A stretch of DNA of 64,000 nt from Diprion similis (Eukaryota; Arthropoda; Insecta; Hymenoptera; Diprionidae). Position 1 is the first letter of the stretch. Every line of letters starts with the position of its first letter. The stretch spans positions 2,232,001 through 2,296,000 of the forward strand of contig NC_060115.1 of the NCBI RefSeq assembly GCF_021155765.1. The letters run 5' to 3'. Shown here one piece after another: positions 1-11,100 of this stretch. The position numbers were made by a program, and so were the translations under genes. A model generated the notes under the pieces. That model saw only the letters and a list, made by a program, of their open reading frames with translations. It had not been told where the DNA came from and did not search any database.

Positions 1-855
1 TACGAGCTTAGAAATGACTATTTTTAGTCAAAAGTTGATTATTTGACCGAAACAAATTCCCACGTAAATTCAAGATTCAAGCGGCCGAAGTTACTACAGA
101 ATTTGGTCGATGTTCTGGATTTAGATTACCAATCATATCGGTACACAGCGATTGGATGAAGAAAAATGCGGTATCTCGAGGAATTACAATCGCGATTGTA
201 TGTACATACGTACATTCTGACTGGACTATAAACAGACACGCGTCGATTTCCGTGCCTGATGTTTACGCCAAACAACCGACACTCTCGACCCCGTGCTTCG
301 TGATATTTTCACGATACCGAGACTCTGTACGTATCTTTATTGACTTACGACAACCGCAGATCGCAGTCGAGTCAAGTTCTGCAGCGGTGTAAACACTTGA
401 CCATCAGCTAACATTTAAAAATTGTTCGAGAGTTTCTTGAGAAGATTTTTTGCCAAGCTACTGATAGAAAAATATTTTCACGGAAAAAAGTATTTAGGTA
501 GCAACTTACCGTGAGAATTTGAGTGCTTCGTTCGATCAACGCAAATGTACGGCATCTCGATCAACCGATAATTCTGTTGCAGGTCGTTTCGGGATCTTTG
601 GACGTAAAAAAATACCTTCTAGAATAATTCGCGATCGAATTTGACAATACGTTTCACGTACCATTTTAGATTTTTCCGGGTAGCAGTGAAGAACGACGAA
701 AATTCAAGCCCAGAATTCAACGTTCAAACATCACGTCCGACTTCTCGCGATCGTCGATTGTTTCAAATTCTCGAAGCGGCCTCTGCCGACGAAAATTTGA
801 AATTGGAACCGCCGTTCGCAGCTGTTGCGGCAAAGTTCAGACCGTACAAGCAAAT
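1..855. other. Upstream flank and probable 5' UTR/promoter of the septin gene
   Basis: No recognisable coding sequence. Open frames on both strands here are short and resemble nothing I know. The stretch just before the septin start codon (about 700-855) is richer in CG dinucleotides than its surroundings, which fits a 5' UTR or promoter. I see no clear TATA box or other named core element, and the transcription start cannot be fixed from sequence alone. Confidence 0.4.
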
Positions 856-3266
856 ATGGCCGCCGTCGAAGTGGAGCGTGCGAAGGTAAGCAAAAGTTTT
901 CCGTATAAACAGCGAAGCCTGTGTTCCGGGCGGCGTAAAGCTGCGTCAAAAGGTCGTTCCGCTCGGCGAGTTTACAATGGCATCGTAAAATCTGCCAAAT
1001 GTCACCCCGCCTGGGATTTAAACGTCCCTTAACGCAAAGGGCGTTGGTTCTTTGCTCGACGCCAGCGGACTCGCGCACGCAGAGCTGTGACTTGTCACTC
1101 AACGGTTAACCCGACACTCCGTTTTTGGACGACTAACCGTTGCATTGGCCCTAAAAGGCGCTCGATAAATTATCCATTGCATGTTTCAGCTCGAGGCGAA
1201 CCTTCGTAACCTTAAATTATCCGGTCACGTCGGATTCGACAGCCTTCCCGATCAGCTTGTCAACAAATCCGTCCAGAATGGATTTGTGTTCAACATCCTG
1301 TGCATTGGTATGTATTTTTGTTTACTTTTCACTCGCTGTGTTCAACTCTGTTCAACATTTTTTTCAATATTTTCACTCTGTACATCGTCTAATCTATCTT
1401 CAATCATTGCTTAGTTGAGAAACTTGATTGTCGTTTACTTGTCGAAAGTGAAATATAAAATTCGTAATACTTAAGGCAATGCTGTGTGAATAATTCCTTC
1501 GATGATTCATTCCTACCGTTACATGAATCAGTTGAAAAAAAAGGCTTTCAATGGTCAATTTTTTAATTCACTGTTTCTGCTTTCTTTTATTTCATTTTAT
1601 TACTACTCTACCAGGGGAAACGGGTCTGGGAAAATCAACGCTGATGGATTCTCTTTTCAACACGAGTTTCGAATCAACTCCAAGTCCGCATAGCTTGCCG
1701 TCTGTGAAGCTGAAGGCTCATACCTACGAGCTGCAAGAGAGTAACGTTCGTCTGAAACTGACGATCGTTGACACCGTTGGCTATGGGGATCAGATAAACA
1801 AAGAGGACAGTTTCAAAGCTGTCGTCGACTACATAGATGCCCAGTTTGAAGCTTACCTTCAGGAGGAATTGAAGATCAAACGATCTCTATCCACTTATCA
1901 TGACAGCCGTACCCACGTTTGTCTCTACTTCATCTGCCCCACAGGTCATGGGTGAGATTTTTTTATTTTTTGTTTCTTGTTATTGTAGAACTTGTCATTT
2001 TACTAAAATCACATTATATATATATATTTATTGTTTTTTTGTTTGTCTTCTATTTCAGTTTAAAATCGATCGATCTTGTGTGCATGAAGAAACTCGATAC
2101 CAAAGTAAATATCATTCCAATTATCGCAAAGGCTGATACAATTTCGAAGACTGAATTACAGAGATTTAAGGTACAGTTCGATTTGTTGCATACGATTACT
2201 GACGAATATAATTCCATAGCTAGCTGCAGGCTCTTCATGCATTCACTCTCTTCTTTCAGAGTAAAATTATATCCGAACTGCAAAACAATGGGGTTCATAT
2301 TTACCAGTTTCCGACCGATGATGAAAGCGTATCTGATGTCAATACGTCTATGAACGCACATGTTCCATTCGCAGTAGTCGGCAGTACTGATTTTGTACGA
2401 GTTGGAAATAAAATGATGAGATCTCGCCAGTATCCATGGGGCACAGTGCAGGGTAATAGTTTTCAGATTTTACACTCAATGTGATAAGCTCAGTAATCTC
2501 GTAAGTTCTGAGCATAGTATTTTCTGTATATTTTTTTTTTCTCCTCTATTTAGTACCACCCTACTGTAACTAAATCTTTTTTCTCTCTAGTCGAAAATGA
2601 ATCTCATTGCGACTTCGTGAAATTGCGTGAAATGCTGATTAGGACGAACATGGAAGACATGAGGGAGAAAACTCACTGCCGCCACTACGAATTGTACCGT
2701 AAAAAAAGACTGGAACAAGTGAGAAAAAACCCCGACTCGATCGTTTGATTATATACTAGTATACTGTTAGTATCTGCCATTTGCAACCTGCCAATTTGTG
2801 TTTCCGTTAGATGGGATTCAGCGATGTGGACAGCGAGAACAAACCGGTCAGTTTTCAGCAAACCTTTGAGGCGAAGCGATCTGTACATCTCCAAGAACTT
2901 CAACAGAAGGAGGACGAGATGCGTCAGATGTTCGTCGTACGCGTTAAGGAAAAGGAATCTGAGTTGAAAGACGCGGAAAAAGAGGTACACTGGCTTACCA
3001 AATGAATAGATATCATTGATTTATTTTTTCTGTTTGTTTTTTTTTTTCAATATCTTGACAATGTTTCGCCGTTACTTAATCATTACTTGCAGCTGCACGT
3101 CAAGTTTGACAAGCTTAAGAAGGACCACACAGAGGAGAAGAAAAAGCTGGAAGAAAGTCGGAAGAAACTCGAAGATGACATCCTCGAATTTAACAGAAGA
3201 AAATCACAAATCGCCCAGCAAGCTCAACACCATACTTTGACTCTTGGTAAGAGCAAGAAGAAGTAA
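856..3266 (+). CDS. Sep2: Septin, SEPT6 group (Drosophila Sep2-like), 8 exons
   Basis: Filament-forming GTP-binding protein of the septin cytoskeleton. Exons: 856-885, 1190-1307, 1615-1951, 2059-2170, 2260-2452, 2591-2718, 2811-2984, 3093-3266. All introns are GT-AG and phases match, giving 421 aa, the usual length for this group. The start is the first ATG; exon 1 encodes only ten residues ([10 protein letters not shown]), as in Drosophila Sep2. Visible motifs: P-loop GETGLGKST (residues 50-58), switch II DTVGYG (102-107), base-recognition AKAD (185-188), then the septin-unique element. Residues about 307-421 are charged and heptad-like, a C-terminal coiled coil ending in KSKKK. Septins assemble as hetero-oligomers, and SEPT6-group members usually bind but do not hydrolyse GTP (family knowledge). 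A consensus donor lies inside the last exon near 3248, so an alternative C-terminus is possible. Identification is secure; the exact orthologue name is by similarity from memory. Confidence 0.96.
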
Positions 3267-3475
3267 AATAGAATGGAATCAATTGAGATAAGAACAAAAA
3301 GTAAGGAAGTAACTTTGATGCCAATATATGTATTTATTTCTAGTATTTTCTATTTTCATCATTCTGTATACTTAACCTTTTGCGAGGCAAGTGTTTAAGA
3401 CACGATCCTCCTGTATTATCCAAAGTTTACAATGAATAGATCTATCCATATATACATTTATTTTATCTTTTTAAT

Positions 3476-3481
3476 AATAAA
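3476..3481 (+). terminator. Septin poly(A) signal
   Basis: AATAAA lies 210 bp after the septin stop codon in AT-rich DNA. It is the first canonical poly(A) hexamer in a plausible 3' UTR position. The cleavage site is not visible from sequence. Confidence 0.55.
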
Positions 3482-6400
3482 TACTTCATTATATTATTGT
3501 ATATCACATATTGTATTGTATTCTTGCGGCCGAGAGCTTCTGTTTACTTGTAATGATGAATTTTTCTCGTTCCGTTTTTTCGTAATTAATCGCGGAAATT
3601 AATGATCAATTATCGATTTAAGTACCGATAAATTTCTATCAGAGTTTAACCATAAATTAAGAATTAATTCGTCGTTTTTTTTTTAAATAAACGGAATCGC
3701 TTCGAAGCCACATCACTTTCGTATCTTCGGACAAATTCTAGAATCTTTTTAAGTGCTCTCTTTATATATATATATAAATATATATTAATATTTTAAACTA
3801 CAATCAAAATATATTCTAGATACTTCGATAAAAAAAAAAATCTTCAAAAATCTTCCTCGAACTCTTCCGTTTCGATATCCCTATATTTTGCATCGCTTCC
3901 TCGTTACTTATTCCTTAATTCTGCAAAATGCGTAAATGTGTGGGAAAAAAATTGCTCGAATTCCGATATAAATCATCACAACTAGTCAGTTTTATTATTA
4001 TCAAATCAATCAATTAAATATATTTTATTACTCAACAGAAGAAAAAAAATTAACAGTTATATGAACATACATAATATATGTGGCGTCTTTTTTTTTAATA
4101 ATATACAAACAAGTATTATACAACATAAGTATAATGTAAAATGGTTAAATAATTAACTTATTATAGCTTTTTATCGAGCTATTCACAATTGTAATTGTAA
4201 TAATAATCTTGCGGCGATTAACGAACTAAACAAAATGCAACTTAAAAATTGCAAAAACAAAAATTAACATTCTATCAACGCTTTTTAGCGCGCAACTCTA
4301 CTCTTACTAAAAAAAAAAAATACAGAATCAACAGTTTCATTCATTCTACGAAATACTGGCAATCGTGTGACAGTTTTCTTTTTCTATTTAAGTGGCTATA
4401 AACACTTGCATAGCTATAACATTATAATTGATAATCAGATTTCTCATTACCGCAAGAAAAAAAAAATTCCAACTACGTCATTGATATAAGCTTGAATTAT
4501 ACACATCTACAAACGAGCGAGTTTTTATTCATTTTTCATAACTCTTAGCGCGGAAGAACTTAGGAACGAGTAAACATTGTACAAAGCGTTACGAGTACAA
4601 TTGTGTAAACTTCATAAATTAATGCGTATATATAATTAATAATCTTAGAATTCATATTATGGCAATAAGATCTATTATAGTTCTAGGTAAATTGCACGTA
4701 CGTTCGCAATGCGAAAACCATACGTTTTTCATCATACCTCCGATGAGTCGGTTGACTTTTAGCCAAAGTGCAAACGTAGTTTTTCACTATCGTTAATTGA
4801 TAATTGATAATTAATAATCAATAATTAATAATACAGGTGAAGATCCGGAGAGCAGCAACTAGCTAATAATTATAAATATATAGTTACTGATAATCTCTAT
4901 AATCGCATCAGATTTTGCGATGCAGTTAATTATTATTAACTACAGATCATTACCGCACTGCAATTCGTCGACTCGAGCTTCAACGTGCCGACATAACTTG
5001 TCTCGCAGGATTTCTTTGCTTTGATATCCCTTTGCTGCACAGTGCAGTGCTCTTGTTTTTCTGCAAATTTAACAGAGTAACCATATCTGCGAAAATTGTT
5101 TAGCATTTCTGTGCATATATTTCTTTACACCACGTGCATGTAACGAAGAACTCGTCATTCTATTTCAACTATTTTTCTTCTAATTGTCTTTCGTATAAAA
5201 ATACAAAACGTATCATAGACGAGGTTCCCCCCTGAGCATTATCTAGTCTATTGCAACTAGCTAATTACGCAATTTTCATTCATATTAATTGAAAACTTGA
5301 CTATATTTTAAATGTGTGAAAAATATGAAAATTTTTTCACTTTCTACACGAAAAACAAAAAATATTTCGAAAAATTAAGTATGATTCTGATTCAATTCAA
5401 CGTTGGTACGCATGAGACAGATTCTACTTAAATTTTTCTGAAAATGCCCTACGTCATATATCGAAAAATCTTCCAATCCTCCTAAATGCGGAATGTAGAA
5501 GAAAGTGAAAGAATTTTACGTACCAATTTGAAACGTAAACGCGATATTCTATTTATCTATCGTGCATATGTGGTATATATGTAAGTAAATATATACGTAT
5601 ATTTGAGTACATAAATAAATACCTCTTAACATTTTTGGAAGATATATATATAATGATATAAATGTCGAAGTGGAGCGAGCAATCTATTTTCATTTTCTAA
5701 ATCGGATCGTAATACGTGACCGATTGAAATTTTTTTTTTAAATTCTCAATTCCCTTTTCGAATTCAATTTATGAACTTTTCTTGTAATCCAATCACAACA
5801 ACAAATCTTTCTTTCCCCCCGACACGACTTCGACAAATATGTATTTGCGTGATTTCGTGCATAAGTGCTATAGACGTAATAAATTCGCCCTTACCCTGCA
5901 GTAAATGTTAATAAATTTAAGCATATTTTATATGTATATGATACATATTATATAAGTTTTAAACAAATATCAATATCATTGCGGTAATCGCTGCGCAGTG
6001 CAAGTGAGACATAAGTTGCAGATAATGTAGATAAAAGTGCATTAATTTAAATTAAATTTAATCACTTGTCAAAATTACGTTAACTTTATAGAATAAAAAA
6101 AAAAAAAGCGAGATGAAGAACGATGACCAAGTCTCACTCACTCAGCTACCGAATCACAAATTCCGTGCAAAGTTTTGTAGAGTATAATTATAACTTTCTG
6201 TGAGACTCTACGTGGTTCTTCCTTTCTCTCTTATCTTCTTCTGCTTGAAAAAATTTTCCACGTACACCGAATTCAAAGTAATTAACCGAAAAGAGAAATT
6301 TTGTAAATCAAAGAGTTGCGTAAGTGCGACAGTATTCTTTCTGTAAGAAACCGTTTCTTCTGTTCCGAATTGAGAAACGGTTATACAGGCAGGATGACCC

Positions 6401-7201
6401 ATCTGTCAGCATTTACATATTTCCTAACTCTCGTCTCGCGGAAGTTCTGTCATTTATAAACGGAACTTGACGAGTCAGAGCCAGAAGAATTTTCCGATAA
6501 TTGTCCGCCCAAAAAAAATCCAAAAAACATTTTTCTTTCTCTTCAAATCCTGTGAAAGGTCCGAGATTTCGAGAAAAAAATTACCAGAGAGATCATTTTC
6601 AAACGTCTCAAATTCTCCTTAGTCGCGAACGATCGCTTGGTCATATTTCTTTAATTCCGCCTTTTTTTCTTATTCAAAATTTCCAACCACCAAAACACCA
6701 TGCCCAAATCTGTCACAGATTCACCGCAGCTCAATTATCCCCAAATGATTAAGCGACTATATTATACTCGTACCTTAAACACTAAAGCTTGCATGATAGA
6801 GGAGAAGCCGCCCTCCCCCTCCCCCTCCTCCTTCATGTTATCCAACGAATGACCGTGTGATGTGAATGCGCTTAATTCTACGTAGACATTATAGATAAGA
6901 GATAAATTTTCGAGGAACCGGAAACGAATGGATCGATTCCTGCACGGCACAAAAAAAGTGGATCAATTCTGCTTTTCGGATTTTTCGAAAATCGGAATTG
7001 ATCGCAGCGTAATATGATCGAGGGTGCGAATTCCACCCAGGCAGCAGCAGGTTATTAGAATGAAATGCGTTAACGTGTGTACGAGAATAGAGATGTGAGG
7101 TGTTAAAATATATGATTTGTATATATGTGTATTATATAGATAGACCGTATAGGTGTAGTTAATCTAGAAATCTAGGCACTGGTGCAGCTTGCTGGCTTAG
7201 G
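3482..7201. other. AT-rich convergent intergenic/3' UTR region
   Basis: This is 3.7 kb between the 3' ends of the septin (+) and GAS2-like (-) genes. It is strongly AT-rich, with many short A and T runs, TA-rich patches and hardly any open frames. I see no gene. Most of it is likely to be a long 3' UTR of the minus-strand GAS2-like gene, since TTTATT (AATAAA on the minus strand) occurs several times, but no single cleavage site stands out. A run of CCCTCC repeats sits near 6810-6830. Confidence 0.4.
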
Positions 7202-8068
7202 CTAACGACCGGCTAGTGATTCTGGTGGAGGGCTGCGGTACTTTGCCCTTATGTGCAGGTATGGAGCGGATGTGATACCGTTGCTGTGCGGCGGCGGCGT
7301 GCTTTCGCGGCTAAGTACCCTCACCTGGCAAGGGTCGTGCCTCGTAAGAAAATGTTCCAGGGTGTCCCAGCCGCCCCCGACTCGCACCATCATGTGCCTC
7401 CCCTTCAGGAGCTGTGGGTCGTCGTCGTTGAAAAATAATTAGTCGCCTGCTTTTTATCTCTCTTTATTTACTTTTCTTTCTTGTTTAAGACATTCAATCT
7501 CATCTCACCCTGATGAAGACGTTTCGACCGGCGATGTGATACCGTCCTTCCCCGACCTTCCGAACCTTCAGTTTGGAACATTTGCTGGACGGACATTGGC
7601 AGAGTCTTTGGACGGCTTCGGCTGCCCGCCGCACCTTAAAAGAATTCGAGAAAAAAAAGTCCCAAAATTATTTCACCCTAAACTACTTAGTTATAAAAAA
7701 AAAAAACTGCACTTAAACCGTGATTACCTTGCGATCTAGCTCCGTGATCGGACCCGAATGTTCAGGCGGTTCGGCGGGGGTTGGGGACGGTGAAATGGAG
7801 GGGGATGGGACCTCGTCAGGGTCCTCGGCGCTGCCCCGAGACCAGTCGTCCTCGGTAGTATCGCTCGGAACGCCGTCACTTCCGGTGGGTCCGTTGTCGC
7901 TGACGGATCTCCGCATGTCCGACGGGGGTGGGACGGGATTGGGGTCGAGCCATCTCGCGGCCGCTGCTGTGACCTCGGACGCCGAGCTGCAGTATATCGG
8001 GATGAAGTTAGCAGAAGTCACTCGTGAATAGGATTTTTGAGTCTTTCTTTCTTTCGTTTTTTCGTTTG

Positions 8069-8100
<32 letters not shown>

Positions 8101-11100
8101 ACGATTTTCTGCATTCTTGCCCCTTCGCCTCGATTTTCCTGCTGCAAACGTTTTTTTTTTTCCCCCGACGGAAAGCAGGAGCTGTATCGAGGGATGAAAA
8201 GCACGTCTACACCCTGCGGCGTGACTGCGGGAGCTGCCCCTTTAATATCGTTAATGAAACGCGCCAAACCCTCCATTACGGATGGGCGATTTAAGGGGGA
8301 TGCAGGAAGGGTGTAACGCGTAGTCCTGTATCTATAGGCATGTGTACTCTGTAAAGGCAAAAAGAAGCTGCGGTGTGGCTTGCTAATCTCTCAACCATGC
8401 AACAGCAGGGAAATTTTTTTGCAAACTGCTTTCATGCGTCTCGATCCCCTTTCATCGAGGGGGTTCGAAACACCGAAATGGTCGATTTCAATAATATTTT
8501 ACAATCTATCAAAAGAATGAGAAATTCTCTCGGAAAGAAGAAACTTCTAGATACTCGCGATAAATTATCACATTCACTTTTTACCCTGCGGAGATTTTTG
8601 CCCTGCCACCCTTCGACACAATGCACCCCTAATCTTTGCCCTCTATACATTATATACTTACCCATCTAAATGACTAGACTATCATAACCAGCAGCTACTC
8701 ATGATTTATTTCTCATTTGCACACGCCATACGGGGTGGCATCCAGCCCTTAGCAACCGCCGTGGCAACGAACCTTGTGCAAATTTGATCGCTTCTTCAAC
8801 CCCCGTGGAGAGTTTTCAAGCCGACCGAAGGTACGAGTCGGAGAAATTGACTCTCTTCTTTCTCTCTCTTCGCTTTTCTATACGCAAACTTCAAAAACCT
8901 TTGATATTTATGGGCTTTTTTGTAGAACTAACTCAAGCTTACTGTCCATCGGTGATGGAAAATATCCTCATGACGTCAGAGTCTAGTTTTCAGCGCCATT
9001 TTATCACCACATAACCTAAGATCTTAACTACAATGGAGACAAATCGTAATTCTTGGGCTTTCGAATTACTCATGAGATGCATAAAACAATCAAACCCAAT
9101 CAATAATACACCTGTTCTACTATCCAAACGCGGAAAAACACGGTCAACGGTCATCTGTCAGCCTCATTGTATTGGTTCGAGTTTTCCCACCAGATGTCGC
9201 ATCGCAAAATCGACAATCCCAACACGAACAAACGGACAAATAGACGCTACTTCTACAGTATTCTAAACAAGTCGAGATCTTTCACGTAATTTCTTATATC
9301 TTTCGCGAGCTTGCCTGCTGTGTTTGATGGTTTCGACCGGCGGTCTGGGCGAGGGGGCGGGGGATGGCGACTGGTACTGCCAAGAGACGAGACTGCTATG
9401 GGATATCCCGCTGTCAGAGAGGCAGTGAAGGTCCCGTTCTTGTTCAGCGGCAATTTCCCGCTCGAGCTGAACGATGCCGGGAGGTTCCAGGGCGTACCTG
9501 GAGGCCAACCTCGCGACCTCCAGGAGGCAGAGAACGACGTTACGTGGCTGTCCGTGGAGAACTGGAATTTCAACACATACACGATTTATTTTCTTTATTG
9601 ATTTTTGGCTCTCTTGTTTTTTCTGTTTTTTTTTTTTTACAGGGGTGCGGAGCGAGTGCAGCCCGATGCGCAACGGATGAGGGTGTGAGGAGGGTGAAGC
9701 GTGACGTGACGGAATTATTCCACGTTATATACCGAGGTCGTCGCTCTCGAAGAGGAGGTTCTCGTGCACCCCGAGACGCCGGCAGAATTGGATGAAGTTC
9801 TCCATGTTGTCTCGCGAAAAGAAACTCCGCCTCGCAGCGTTCTCCCAGCAACGGCCTCTTATCACTGGAACTGGCTGTCGGGGATAAGGAAGGAATCCGA
9901 TTTTAAAGAAGTTATGTATACATGTTATGCAAGGATTCTGTTTAATGATGGTGTTTTTATAAAGCACACTTCAGTCGACTTTGAAATAAACAACAAACAA
10001 CTTCGAGGGTCTGCTCGAATTTTGGCGAGGGGGAGGGTTGAAGTGCCGAATTTGAAAAGTTTCGATTGTCCCAAATTACGAATTATTTGCTGACGAAACT
10101 TGAAGTAAAGAGATCAAACTTTTTCGAAACAACAAGCTCGAAGTTCCGAATAATCCGATTTCAAAAATCCGAGTCACGATAGAGTAAATTTCCGAAAAGT
10201 AAAGATTCGAGAGAGAGCAAAATTCCGGTAAATAAACTTTCGATGGAGTAAAATTCGAAAATTACAGAACTGAAAATCTTCGATCATTCGGAATTTCGAT
10301 GTTTTGTCAAAGCTTGATTTCTTCACCTTAAGTTTCGCCACAAAAGAATTGTAAATCTCGCGCTTTCGAAACTTTTCAAATTCAACCCCGCCCGTAATTT
10401 TTTCCGCTACACTAATTGCTACACTTAAGCTGTAAAACTCTATAATGGAAAAAGTCGGATCGATTAACGTGAAGAGCGAAAGGCTGCTGAATTGCGCCAA
10501 GTTTTCGGCTCATTTAACGACATTCGGCCGAGCTTTTCAACGTACCTACAATGCTTCGAGCTTGGATTTAAAGTTAGGTAGTCGCGTTTTACTCGTAATC
10601 GTAGGGTAAGAAGGTAGCAATAGTATTTGACTCACCCCCTTGACTCTACCGGAATCAACTGCGGATCTCGCTTTTTCCTGAATCACTCTTGCCAAACGAC
10701 ACACCATCACGCCGTTGTCAAGTGCATCGAAAAAATTCTCACCCGTTATGTGGTCGACATCTGAAAATTAATGGAAATCGCATTTTTTTTTGGAGCATAT
10801 TAGCAACTTGTTGTTAGCTTTCCCGAAATTTCGGGTTCAAAAACTGGCTTGATTTTAGCTGCTGGAGTCTCTAAACGTTCAGAAAAGAAGCCCCAACTAT
10901 AGAGAGAAAATGAAAAATCGCTCGAATGGAATGACTTGCAAAAGAAAAAGAATTTTTTTTTTTTTTTTTTGAGAGAGCAGATGAAATTGTATTCTGATTC
11001 CTGAAAATGAAATATTGAAATCGAAGTCTGCGAGAATTGAACATAGCTTTCGTTAATCGTTAAAAATAAAATCTTCCGAAAGATAATCAAAGGTAAATAA

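Noticed and set aside
6590-6612. Stretch GAGATCATTTTCAAACGTCT resembling bantam microRNA
   Set aside because: It differs from bantam just after the seed region (TTTTC instead of TTTTG) and no matching hairpin arm is visible nearby.
7713-8360. 215-codon minus frame taken as one continuous gene
   Set aside because: Only 7986-7728 is coding (the linker exon before the GAR domain). The rest crosses a poly-A/lysine run and an intron; the acceptor and phase analysis ends the exon at 7986.
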